DNA of 64,000 bases from CALCLY01 sp900552775 (GTDB lineage Bacteria; Bacillota; Clostridia; UMGS1883; UMGS1540), in contig CALCLY010000016.1 of the NCBI GenBank assembly GCA_937966555.1, positions 1 to 64,000 on the forward strand. The letters run 5' to 3'. Of the stretch, positions 29,014 to 37,092 are shown in pieces. Under the pieces are notes generated by a model. It did no database searches. It was not told the DNA's origin and saw only the letters and a program-made list of their open reading frames with translations. The position numbers and the translations under genes were made by a program. Every line of letters begins with the position of its first letter. Position 1 is the first letter of the stretch.

Positions 29014-29541
29014 TATCGATACACTATCTGACCATTAACCACTGTCAACATACATCTGTAGCCTTTTTTGTCATATATCCTGTTTTCGTTTTTATCTGTC
29101 AGGTCAAAACCATTATCAGCATATTCAAAAACGGCAATATCGGCACATCTCCCCTCTTTCAAGCATTTTTTCGGTATGTTCAAAAAGAGCCGAATTATCA
29201 CTGATTCCTACACCTGCAAAAACACAGCCCTTGGTCAAGTGTGAATTTACTACACTGCAATCTCCCATTGTGCCGCATGCATCCGCTGCCGCCGTTACGC
29301 CAAACGGAATGCAGCTCATATCGGCATGTATTCCGAATTCAACAGGAGATACTCCTGACATGTGCGTGTGCAAATCGATCAGGCCGGGAGAAACAATTTT
29401 ATTTTCTGCATTAAACATAGAATCAACTGATTGTTCAATTTTATCTGAGATTTTGGCAACAATATCTTTTTCGGTTAAGATATCTGCTCGAATGAAGGTT
29501 TCCCCATTCCATAAGCTACCGTTTTTTATTAATATTTTCAT
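29010..29541 (-). pseudogene. Amidohydrolase, internally deleted and frameshifted
   Basis: The first frame (29541-29125) holds the N-terminus of a cyclic-amidohydrolase-type enzyme: MKILIKNGSLWNGE, then GLIDLHTHMSG with the metal-binding HxH. The second frame (29201-29010) holds the C-terminus: CLKEGRCADIAVFEY and VVNGQIVYRY. Roughly 180 central residues with the remaining metal ligands are absent, and the frames do not match. A 138-residue product could be made but would be inactive. It probably once encoded a deacetylase or dihydroorotase-like enzyme of the pathway. Confidence 0.75.
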
Positions 29542-29561
29542 ATTTCTAAAGACCTAAAAGT

Positions 29562-30310
29562 TTATTTTGTTCCCCAACATCTGCCACCATCTATTACATA
29601 ATTATGTCCGGTAATAAAACTTGCTTTTTCTGAGCATAAATACATAATGAGATCTGCAACTTCTTTTGGTTGAGCTGCACGGCCAAGATATGTTGGCAAA
29701 GCGCTCATTTCCGGTCTTGAAAGAACAGGTCCGGGTGATACACAGTTACAATTTACTCCATATGGTCCCAAGTACATTCCAAGAGATTTTGTAAGTCCTA
29801 TAATGCCACTTTTTTCGGTAGCATAATAGCGTGTTCACTTCCCACGCATCCCGCAACCGAACCAAGATTGATAATTTTCCCAAATTTTCTATCCATCATA
29901 TGCCCTACAATTGCACGGCAACAATACATCGTTCCTCTCAGATTTACATCCAACCCCCAATCAAGGGTTTCTATGTCGTATTCCCTGAATTTAACATCTT
30001 TATTGCGTATCCTTCCGGCATATCCACCGGCTACATTTATCCAGTAATCTATGTGACCAAACCTGTCAATAACAGATTTTACTACTTCTTCTATTTCAGA
30101 ATATTTTCTTACATCAAGCTTAATTGCACATGCTTTTCCACCGTTTTGCATAACCACATCAGCCGCCGACTGTGCACCATCCAGGTTGATATCAGCAAAA
30201 ACGCTTACTGCTCCGTTAGCAGCAAATTCTTCCGCTGTTGCCCTGCCTATTCCCGAAGCAGCACCGGTAACCACTGCAACACGACCCTTCATATCTTCAT
30301 ATGTAATCAA
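29562..30310 (-). pseudogene. Short-chain dehydrogenase/reductase with a frameshift
   Basis: Frame one (30310-29798) has TGAASGIGRATAEEF (NAD binding), DVRKYSEIEE, NVAGG and KIINLGSVAG. The catalytic Tyr-Lys motif is then read in another frame: bases just below 29830 encode YYATEKSGIIGLTKSLGMYL, continuing into 29777-29562 with NCVSPGPV and the end ITGHNYVIDGG. One base is missing or extra near 29830. Repairing it restores a full SDR of about 248 residues. It is either a recent pseudogene or an assembly error. The shift falls exactly before the active-site tyrosine. Confidence 0.82.
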
Positions 30311-30324
30311 CTACAAACACCTCT

Positions 30325-31143
30325 TCACATTATTTTCTTCATTGCTTCAACTATTGTGCTTACTGTTTTTAAATCAAGTTGTTCTGTGAGACTGCTTTCC
30401 TTATATCTGTCTACACAAAATATCATGTGACTGCCAAGCAGCGGATTTATTATTCTTGAAAGACTTCCTGCTTTTCCGCCCGCATGATACGAGACCGGTG
30501 TTTTAAGTTCCTTTTTTAGATTATACACTGCTTTAAAGCTTTCAAGCAAATCTTCCTCGGTCTGCGCAATTGTGACGATTTTAATTATATCGGGATTCCT
30601 TTTTTCCAAAAACAATGCCAATTCTACTACCTGATCACAATTCATAGGAATACCAGGATGGCACGAAAGCAGAACCTCTGCACCTTTTGAGTGGACTTTT
30701 TCAATCAATTCACACTGCTTTGAAATAATGCTGCTATCCGTAACAATTTCTTTTGGATTTCCTTTTGTGAAAGAATATTTATCTTCTCCGCAAAATTCAG
30801 ACTTAGATGGCAGATGATATGTATAACCTTGCATATCAATACCTGCCGCCCCGGCATCGACTGAACGAAGAAAGCTTTCGACACGTTCTTCCTCTGAAAG
30901 ACCTGCGTTTTCAAAATCAAATAACTGATTGTAATTTAATGCAAGTACAGGAAGCCTTGAATCACTTATTATTTCTCTAAGGGTTTCCGTATCATTTTTT
31001 TCAAGGCACGACATATGAAGATCTATCATGCCGGCACCACTATAAATACAATTTTTAATTTCAGCAATTGCTGCCTTTGCTGTTTTTTCACGTACAACTC
31101 CTGCTAAAACCGGAGAGCACAAATCCGATAGTTTATTTTTCAT
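30325..31143 (-). CDS. Type I 3-dehydroquinate dehydratase-like protein
   Basis: A 272-residue beta/alpha-barrel protein. It keeps the layout of type I dehydroquinases: His162 in LLSCHPG, the candidate Schiff-base Lys188 in IIKIVTIAQ, and the closing loop GGKAGSLSRIINPLLGS (222-238), corresponding to the MGxxGxxSR segment. The early substrate motif is changed (IDLHMSCL instead of the usual E-x-R-x-D). A barrel lyase acting on a related 2-keto or cyclic substrate is therefore possible. It heads the minus-strand island operon, behind a sigma-A promoter at 31164-31192, rather than a shikimate operon. Confidence 0.72.
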   Translation of the reverse strand: MKNKLSDLCSPVLAGVVREKTAKAAIAEIKNCIYSGAGMIDLHMSCLEKNDTETLREIISDSRLPVLALNYNQLFDFENAGLSEEERVESFLRSVDAGAAGIDMQGYTYHLPSKSEFCGEDKYSFTKGNPKEIVTDSSIISKQCELIEKVHSKGAEVLLSCHPGIPMNCDQVVELALFLEKRNPDIIKIVTIAQTEEDLLESFKAVYNLKKELKTPVSYHAGGKAGSLSRIINPLLGSHMIFCVDRYKESSLTEQLDLKTVSTIVEAMKKIM

Positions 31144-31163
31144 AACAAAATCCTCTTATTCAT

Positions 31164-31192
31164 ATTATACATATACAGATGATCATAGTAAA
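31164..31192 (-). promoter_or_regulatory. Sigma-A promoter of the island operon
   Basis: Minus strand TTTACT (31192-31187) and TATAAT (31169-31164), spacer 17, ending about 20 bases before the ATG at 31143. It is divergent from the AraC promoter with 40 bases between them, where the regulator probably binds. Confidence 0.7.
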
Positions 31193-31232
31193 TAGCATAT
31201 GTGATTAATTTTTATCAGAAATGATTTTAAAC

Positions 31233-31261
31233 TTGTTTTTTTCGAAGTATTATGATATAAT
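31233..31261 (+). promoter_or_regulatory. Sigma-A promoter of the AraC regulator gene
   Basis: TTGTTT (31233-31238), 17-base spacer, TATAAT (31256-31261), followed by AGGAAGG (31271-31277). Confidence 0.65.
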
Positions 31262-31285
31262 TCATTCAAAAGGAAGGTGCATTAC

Positions 31286-32065
31286 GTGGAAACAAAATTT
31301 TTATCAAATTTGATTATATCAAAGTTCCGTTCTACATCAACTACATATACACAAAAAAACACAAAAGGCAAGATGCATTGCAGACATTGTTGGGCAATCA
31401 TCATCAAACACGAAGGAGAAACTAAATATGTTTCAAATAACAAATCCTATATTTCTAATATAAACAATATGGTAATCCTTCCAAAAGGATGTTCATATGA
31501 ATGGCTCTGCACACAGTCAGGACGTTTTAGTGTTATCGAATTCGATTGCGACATAACATACGAAAATATTTTGCAGTTTCACATAAATAACGGAGATAAA
31601 TATGTATCGGATTTTAAACAAATAGGATATAAATCAACATTAGGGGATCCACTCAGCAAAATCGAATGTATCAGAGATACCTATTCCATTATCATTGAAC
31701 TGTTTGAAAGCAACAAACAAGAAAGCATTGCAGATTACAGACGTTTGAAAATACTTCCCGCAATTGAGTATATCGCAAAGAATTTCACCAAGGAAATCCG
31801 CAACGATACACTTGCTAAAGAATGCGAACTATCAACCGCACACTTTAGAAAATTATTTAGGGAAACATATGGAATATCGCCTATAGCATATATTCACGGA
31901 ATAAGAATTAAAAAAGCTAAAGAAATGCTCAATAGCGATCATGGAAACATTTCTGATATTGCATATTCGTTAGGATATTTAAACGTATATGATTTTTCCA
32001 GGGATTTCAAAAAGCACACAGGTGTTTCACCAACAAAATATATAAAACAACTATCCACGAATTGA
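31286..32065 (+). CDS. AraC-family transcriptional regulator
   Basis: A 259-residue protein. The N-terminal half (about 25-125) is a cupin-like sensing domain (MVILPKGCSYEWLC). Two helix-turn-helix motifs make the C-terminal AraC domain (about 160-255): LAKECELSTAHFRKLFRETY, and ISDIAYSLGYLNVYDFSRDF followed by KKHTGVSPTKY. The GTG at 31286 lies 8 bases after AGGAAGG. An in-frame GTG at 31277 overlaps that site and is less likely. It is the only plus-strand gene of the island and is divergent from the operon, so it probably activates it in response to a sugar. Confidence 0.88.
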   Translation: METKFLSNLIISKFRSTSTTYTQKNTKGKMHCRHCWAIIIKHEGETKYVSNNKSYISNINNMVILPKGCSYEWLCTQSGRFSVIEFDCDITYENILQFHINNGDKYVSDFKQIGYKSTLGDPLSKIECIRDTYSIIIELFESNKQESIADYRRLKILPAIEYIAKNFTKEIRNDTLAKECELSTAHFRKLFRETYGISPIAYIHGIRIKKAKEMLNSDHGNISDIAYSLGYLNVYDFSRDFKKHTGVSPTKYIKQLSTN

Positions 32066-32231
32066 AATACAAATATTAAAACACCTCACTTAACAATTTA
32101 CTTTGTTACCGACCACTTGCACACTCTTGGGCGTATGTGACAACACGAACATTTTATTCCGTCTATAATACCATTTTTTAGACAATCTGATATTATACCG
32201 TATCCGTCAGCAAGCTTGTATAAAAATACTC

Positions 32232-32260
32232 AAAGGGGGTTAAAGTGCTAACCCCCCTTT
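32232..32260. terminator. GC-rich hairpin downstream of the AraC gene
   Basis: AAAGGGGGTTA and TAACCCCCCTTT face each other across six bases. There is no clear U-run on either side, so the terminator role is weak. The rest of 32066-32321 shows no gene. Confidence 0.35.
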
Positions 32261-32321
32261 AAAAACAAATGTTAAAATTATAAAAATATATGATGAAAAA
32301 CATTAAAAAAATACCGTAAAA

Positions 32322-32358
32322 ACAAAGAAAAGCCCTTGTTTCAAGGGCTTTTCTTTGT
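32322..32358 (-). terminator. Rho-independent terminator of tRNA-Gln
   Basis: A perfect 17-bp stem (32322-32338 with 32342-32358) with a three-base loop. Read on the minus strand it is followed by TTTTT and starts 22 bases past the tRNA 3' end. Confidence 0.8.
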
Positions 32359-32379
32359 ATCAACCTTACGGTCATTTTG

Positions 32380-32453
32380 TGGCTGCGGAACTAGGATTCG
32401 AACCCAGACAAAGTGAGTCAGAGTCACTCGTGCTACCTTTACACAATTCCGCA
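32380..32453 (-). tRNA. tRNA-Gln (CUG)
   Basis: Minus strand, 74 bases including an encoded CCA (32382-32380). The acceptor TGCGGAA/TTCCGCA has the U1-A72 pair usual for tRNA-Gln. Anticodon stem AGTGA/TCACT, loop CTCTGAC, anticodon CUG. The T arm contains GGTTCGAATCC. It is preceded by a consensus promoter and followed by a strong terminator. Confidence 0.93.
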
Positions 32454-32466
32454 ACGAACATGTTAT

Positions 32467-32495
32467 ATTATACATTGCTTTTACTGCTTTGTCAA
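32467..32495 (-). promoter_or_regulatory. Sigma-A promoter of tRNA-Gln
   Basis: Minus strand TTGACA (32495-32490) and TATAAT (32472-32467), spacer 17, both consensus. Confidence 0.85.
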
Positions 32496-32548
32496 GAGTT
32501 TTTTAACATATTTGCAAAAAAATTATATTGTAAAATTCGGCGCGGCTA

Positions 32549-32577
32549 TTTACATTTTGTTTTTTTTGTGATAAAAT
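32549..32577 (+). promoter_or_regulatory. Sigma-A promoter of the aminotransferase-tagO-galK-minD run
   Basis: TTTACA (32549-32554), 17-base spacer, TAAAAT (32572-32577), 44 bases before the first start codon. Confidence 0.7.
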
Positions 32578-32621
32578 TGGAAATATAAAATATAAAGAGA
32601 CGGGCGAAATGCTCAAAAGGA

Positions 32622-33806
32622 ATGATACGAATGATTTTTTCAAACAGAACGGCAGGTCTTCAGGGATCTGCCATACGCGAAATGTTTAAGCTTCTCGGCG
32701 ACCCCGAGATTATTTCGTTTTCCGGCGGCGCTCCGGCGCCATCGCTTTTCCCGGGTGAACAGCTTGCGGAGATTTCCGCAAAAATATTAAGAGACAATCC
32801 GTCCGTGGCGCTTCAGTATGGTGTGACTGAAGGCTATGCCCCCCTGCGCGAGCAGATAAAAGCACGCATGGAAAAATTCGGAAACATAAAAGACGGCGAC
32901 GGGGTTTTGGTAACCTCGGGCGGTCAGCAGGCGCTTGACCTCTGCTTTAAAACACTTATAAACGAGGGAGATAACGTTGCGGTTGAAAAGCCGAGCTTTA
33001 TAGGCGGACTCAACTCTCTGCGTTCCTACGGCGCAAAGCTGCACGGCGTACCGGTGAAATCCTCCGGAATCGATACGGACGCTTTGGAGGAGCTTTTAAA
33101 GCACATGAAAATCAAGCTTTTATACACCATAACAACGTTTCAGAATCCTTCGGGCATTACGATGGATCTTAAAACAAGAAAAAAGATTCTGAAGCTTGCG
33201 GAAAAATACGATTTTTATATTCTTGAAGACAATCCGTACGGCGAACTCCGCTTTAAAGGAGAGAATCTGCCCACTGTCAAATCTCTCGACACCGAAGGCA
33301 GAGTTATCTATGCAGGCTCATTTTCAAAGGTTCTTTCTGCCGGAATGCGTATAGGATGGGCAGTTGCGCGGAAAGATATTTTTGAGAAGATGGTTATATG
33401 CAAACAGGTTTCGGATGTTCATACGCCAATGCTCACGCAGATGATGGCTGCAAAATTCTTTGAAGAATATTCGCTTGACGAGCATATTGAAAAATCCAGA
33501 AAATTTTACGGCAAAAAATGCGCGCTGATGCTTGACGCTATGGACAGATATTTCCCCGATTACTGTACATACACAAGACCCGAGGGCGGAATATTCCTCT
33601 GGTGCACGCTGCCGGAACGTTTCGATACGAAAAAGCTTCTTGAAGTTTCAATCAAAAACAAAGTTGCGTTTGTTCCAGGCTTTACGGCGGAAGTTGACAT
33701 GGACGCACCCTCAAGCGAATTCAGGCTCAACTATTCTCTGCCTACGGACGAGCAGATAGAACGCGGAATAAAACTTCTTGCGGACGTTATAAAAAATTAC
33801 AACTAA
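32622..33806 (+). CDS. PLP-dependent aminotransferase (2-aminoadipate/MocR-catalytic type)
   Basis: A 394-residue fold-type I aminotransferase. Visible are ISFSGGAPAPSLFP at the N-terminus, VTSGGQQALDLCFK (PLP phosphate), YTITTFQNPSGIT (Asn), EDNPYGELRF (Asp) and the Schiff-base lysine in AGSFSKVLSAGMRIGW. This set matches the LysN/aromatic 2-oxo acid aminotransferase group without the GntR domain. It transfers an amino group between an amino acid and a 2-oxo acid in the cytosol. It is first in a four-gene plus-strand run. It could supply the transamination step for the nearby IorAB products, which is inference. Confidence 0.85.
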   Translation: MIRMIFSNRTAGLQGSAIREMFKLLGDPEIISFSGGAPAPSLFPGEQLAEISAKILRDNPSVALQYGVTEGYAPLREQIKARMEKFGNIKDGDGVLVTSGGQQALDLCFKTLINEGDNVAVEKPSFIGGLNSLRSYGAKLHGVPVKSSGIDTDALEELLKHMKIKLLYTITTFQNPSGITMDLKTRKKILKLAEKYDFYILEDNPYGELRFKGENLPTVKSLDTEGRVIYAGSFSKVLSAGMRIGWAVARKDIFEKMVICKQVSDVHTPMLTQMMAAKFFEEYSLDEHIEKSRKFYGKKCALMLDAMDRYFPDYCTYTRPEGGIFLWCTLPERFDTKKLLEVSIKNKVAFVPGFTAEVDMDAPSSEFRLNYSLPTDEQIERGIKLLADVIKNYN

Positions 33807-33818
33807 GAGAAAGGCGAG

Positions 33819-34916
33819 GTGAAAAACTTGTCGTTACCGCTTATAATTTCATTTGTCATTGCATTTGCCGTGGCATATATTTCAACACCGTTTGTAAAAC
33901 ATCTTGCAAAGCGCGTCGGTGCAATCGACGTGCCGAAGGACGCACGCCGCGTTCACAAAAAACCCACGCCGCTTCTCGGCGGACTTGCAATTTTTTACGG
34001 ATTTGCCGTGAGCGTTTTATGTCTGTGCGACATGGATATGAGCGTGCGCGGAATGATGTTCGGTTCGCTTGTTATAATAATCACGGGCGTGTTTGACGAT
34101 ATTCACCCCCTGCGCCCCGTAACAAAGCTTTTTTGGCAGATTGTTGCCGCGGTGATAATAGTTTTGCACGGCGTTCAGATATACAGATTAAGCATGCCCA
34201 AGTTTATAGCGCCTTCGGGCACGGTGGAACTTGGGATTTTCTCGGTTCCGATTACGATTATATGGATTGTGGGCGTTACGAACGCGGTAAATCTCATAGA
34301 CGGGCTGGACGGTCTTGCGGCAGGCGTAAGCTCCATAGCTTCAATGACGCTTTTTTGCATAGCGCTCATAGCAAGCGAGCAGAATATAGCGCTTATAACG
34401 GCGGCACTTGCCGGCGCAAGTTTCGGTTTTCTGCCCTATAACTTTAACCCCGCTAAAATATTTATGGGCGACACGGGCGCCATGTTTTTGGGTTTTATCC
34501 TCGCAACGCTTTCGATTATGGGCGTTTTCAAAGCATATGCGGTCATAAGTTTTGTGGTGCCGTTTATAGTTTTGGGACTGCCGCTTTTTGACACGGGCTT
34601 TGCAATTGTGCGCCGCATAGCGCATCACAAACCCATTATGGAGGCGGACAGAGGTCACCTTCACCACAAACTTCTCGACATGGGACTTTCACAAAAACAG
34701 ACAGTTTCGGTTTTATATATAATAAGCTCCGTTTTGGGCCTTTCGGCAATTGTGCTTATAGGCGGCGGCGCGGTGCGCGCTCTCTTTCTGGTGGCAATAA
34801 TAATTGCTATCGCGGTTGCCGGGTTTATAATATTCGGCGGACTTGCGAAAAAGGAAGAAAAAGAAGAAAACGGGGATCCGAAGATTATCAGATATAATGA
34901 TAAGGAGGACAATTAA
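33819..34916 (+). CDS. tagO: Undecaprenyl-phosphate GlcNAc/MurNAc-type sugar-1-P transferase (TagO/WecA family)
   Basis: A 365-residue polytopic membrane enzyme (about 11 helices) that transfers a sugar-1-phosphate from UDP-sugar to the C55 carrier, starting wall teichoic acid or other secondary wall polymer. Family motifs are FDDIHPLRP, NLIDGLDGLAAG, FNPAKIFMGDTGAMFLG and the cytosolic HLHHKL loop. The GTG start follows an AGGCGAG-like site 12 bases after the aminotransferase stop. The last codon is directly followed by the ATG of galK. The wall polymer made here may be the ligand of the SLH proteins in this window (inference). Confidence 0.88.
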   Translation: MKNLSLPLIISFVIAFAVAYISTPFVKHLAKRVGAIDVPKDARRVHKKPTPLLGGLAIFYGFAVSVLCLCDMDMSVRGMMFGSLVIIITGVFDDIHPLRPVTKLFWQIVAAVIIVLHGVQIYRLSMPKFIAPSGTVELGIFSVPITIIWIVGVTNAVNLIDGLDGLAAGVSSIASMTLFCIALIASEQNIALITAALAGASFGFLPYNFNPAKIFMGDTGAMFLGFILATLSIMGVFKAYAVISFVVPFIVLGLPLFDTGFAIVRRIAHHKPIMEADRGHLHHKLLDMGLSQKQTVSVLYIISSVLGLSAIVLIGGGAVRALFLVAIIIAIAVAGFIIFGGLAKKEEKEENGDPKIIRYNDKEDN

Positions 34917-36101
34917 ATGGAAATCAATGCAATTATTAAAGAATTTGAAAAACGGTTCGGCGAAGGCGGAGAAATCAGAATTTTCAAGTCTCCCGGCAGA
35001 GTTAATCTTATAGGCGAGCACACGGACTATAACGGCGGCTGCGTTTTCCCGGCGGCAATATGCCTTGAAACCACCATTGCCGCAAGAGTGCGCAAAGACA
35101 GAAGAATCCGCATGGCGGCAACGGATCTTGACGTGCTTGTTGACGCGGATCTTGACAAAATAGAAGACTACAAAGATTTAAAATGGGGTAACTATCAGCT
35201 TGGCATTGCAAGCGAGCTCATGAAAGACGGCTACGATGTGCAGGGCTGTGACATGCTCTTTGACGACACAACTCCCCATGGCGGCGGACTTTCGTCCTCC
35301 GCGGCAATCGAGGTTGCAACGGCTTTGTGCCTTGCCACTTTCGCAAACGAGGCGGCGGGCAAAGACGAAAAAGTCGACATGATTAAAATGGCTCTCATAA
35401 GCCAGAAAGCGGAACACAACTATATAGGCGTAAGCTGCGGAATTATGGATCAATTTGCATCTGCAATGGGCAAAAAAGACCATGCCATTTTCTTAAACTG
35501 CGCCGACCTTTCATACAAGCATGTGCCGCTTAATCTTGAAGGCAAAAGCATTGTAATTGCCAACACAAACAAGAAAAGAAGCCTTATAACATCAAAATAC
35601 AATGAAAGATGCGAAGAATGTGCCGAGGCGCTGTCGGCATTTAAAACAATATTGCCCAATATAGTGTGCCTTGCCGATGTGTCGGTTACAGATTTTGAGG
35701 ACCATGAGCACATAATAGAAAACGAAACCGTCAGAAAACGCGCAAAGCACGTTATATATGAGTGCGACCGCGTTTTGAAATCGGTTGAAGCGTTAAACCG
35801 CGGCGATATTGAGGAGTTCGGCAGACTTATGAACAGATCGCACGACTCTCTGCGCGATTTGTACGAAGTTACGGGTCCCGAACTTGACACGCTTGTTTCC
35901 GAGGCGCGCAAGATAGACGGCTGCATCGGCTCGCGCATGACGGGTGCCGGCTTCGGCGGCTGCAGCGTAAGTATAGTTGAAAACGGCGCCGTTGAAGAAT
36001 TCAAAGAAAAAGTCGGAAAAGCATATACCGAAAAAATAGGCTATGCCCCGTCTTTCTACATCACGGGTGCGGGAGACGGCGGAAGAGAAATAAAGCTTTA
36101 A
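34917..36101 (+). CDS. galK: Galactokinase
   Basis: A 394-residue GHMP kinase that phosphorylates galactose at C1 (Leloir pathway, cytosol). The galactokinase signature GRVNLIGEHTDYNGG lies at 27-41, the ATP loop PHGGGLSSSAAIEVA near 120, and the third GHMP motif GSRMTGAGFGGCSVSIV near 340. Length and motif spacing are standard. The ATG directly abuts the stop of the tagO-like gene, with AAGGAGG just upstream inside that gene's end. No galT or galE is present in this window. Confidence 0.93.
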   Translation: MEINAIIKEFEKRFGEGGEIRIFKSPGRVNLIGEHTDYNGGCVFPAAICLETTIAARVRKDRRIRMAATDLDVLVDADLDKIEDYKDLKWGNYQLGIASELMKDGYDVQGCDMLFDDTTPHGGGLSSSAAIEVATALCLATFANEAAGKDEKVDMIKMALISQKAEHNYIGVSCGIMDQFASAMGKKDHAIFLNCADLSYKHVPLNLEGKSIVIANTNKKRSLITSKYNERCEECAEALSAFKTILPNIVCLADVSVTDFEDHEHIIENETVRKRAKHVIYECDRVLKSVEALNRGDIEEFGRLMNRSHDSLRDLYEVTGPELDTLVSEARKIDGCIGSRMTGAGFGGCSVSIVENGAVEEFKEKVGKAYTEKIGYAPSFYITGAGDGGREIKL

Positions 36102-36157
36102 GCTTAACAAAAATTTCTTTATGCTACGAAAACCCCTTTTACGGAACGGAGGAACAT

Positions 36158-36985
36158 ATGGGTGAGGTTACAGTTATAACATCCGGCAAAGGCGGCGTCG
36201 GAAAATCGACCGCAACGGCAAATCTCGGAGCGGCGCTTGCCGCGATGAACAAAAAGGTTATAATGCTTGATACGGATGCCGGTCTGCGCAACCTTGACGT
36301 TGTTACGGGACTGCAAAATAATATAGTTTATAATATTTCCGACATATTTGCCGGTGCATGTACGCTGAGACAGGCAACAGTAGAAGACAAAAGCCACAAA
36401 AATCTTTACATGCTCGCGGCATCGCAGACGGAGGACAAGACAAAGTCCTGCGAATCTGAGATGAAAAAGCTCTGCGAGGAGCTTTCCGCGCTCTACGATT
36501 TTGTGCTTATCGACTGTCCCGCAGGTATAGAACAGGGGTTTAAAAACGCCGTTTCGGGTGCGGACAGAGCCATAGTGGTTGTCACGCCCGACAAAGCCTC
36601 CGTGCGCGATGCGGACAGGGTTTTGGGATTGCTTGAAGAAAGAGACATGAAAAACCTCTATATATTAATAAACAAAATGAATCCGAAACTTGTTGAAAAA
36701 GGCGCGCTTTTGGGCACGGACGAAATTATAGAAACGCTTGCGGCGGACCTTCTGGGAGTTATCCCGGATGACCCGAAAATTCTCATAAACGCAAACTGCG
36801 GCAAGCTTGTCACGGGTGATAAGCACGCGCGCTCTGCCGCGGCTTTCGAAAATGTTGCGCAGAGAATGCTCGGAATAAGCGTTCCTCTTACGGATCTTGC
36901 CGATGACGGATCTTTCAGATATAAACTGCGTAAAAAGTTTTCAAAGAAAACACCGGTAAGTGCAGGGGTTAAACCTTTCGAATAG
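36158..36985 (+). CDS. minD: Septum site-determining ATPase MinD
   Basis: A 275-residue ParA/MinD ATPase. The deviant Walker A SGKGGVGKST (9-18) carries the signature Lys11, followed by DTDAGLRNLDVVTG (about 41-54) and FVLIDCPAGIEQG (about 114-126). A basic amphipathic C-terminal tail (about 245-262) can bind membrane. It would recruit MinC and guide division-site placement. No minC, minE or divIVA is adjacent. It follows galK by 56 bases, behind GGAACGGAGGAAC. Intergenic repeat copy B follows its stop. Confidence 0.85.
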   Translation: MGEVTVITSGKGGVGKSTATANLGAALAAMNKKVIMLDTDAGLRNLDVVTGLQNNIVYNISDIFAGACTLRQATVEDKSHKNLYMLAASQTEDKTKSCESEMKKLCEELSALYDFVLIDCPAGIEQGFKNAVSGADRAIVVVTPDKASVRDADRVLGLLEERDMKNLYILINKMNPKLVEKGALLGTDEIIETLAADLLGVIPDDPKILINANCGKLVTGDKHARSAAAFENVAQRMLGISVPLTDLADDGSFRYKLRKKFSKKTPVSAGVKPFE

Positions 36986-36988
36986 TTC

Positions 36989-37092
36989 GGGATGTTAAAA
37001 AACTCCGGAAAAGAAAATAAAAAATACAGGTGCGGCAGAAAACCACAATCCGATAAGGAAGTATTGGTTTTGAAAGCCACACCTGTTTTATA
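36989..37092. repeat. Intergenic repeat, copy B
   Basis: It starts GGGATGTTAAAAAACTCCGG at 36989. It has a hairpin (ACAGGTG 37026-37032 with CACCTGT 37080-37086) around the 29-base core 37050-37078, identical to 7545-7573. As with copy A it lies between convergent genes. The arm sequences differ from copy A but remain complementary. Confidence 0.8.

Noticed and set aside
8941..32453. Integrative element with att sites at the tRNA and at 8.9 kb
   Set aside because: No tRNA-end copy is seen on the left and there is no integrase or relaxase gene. The 14-bp repeats at 8941/9099 flank only a small element.
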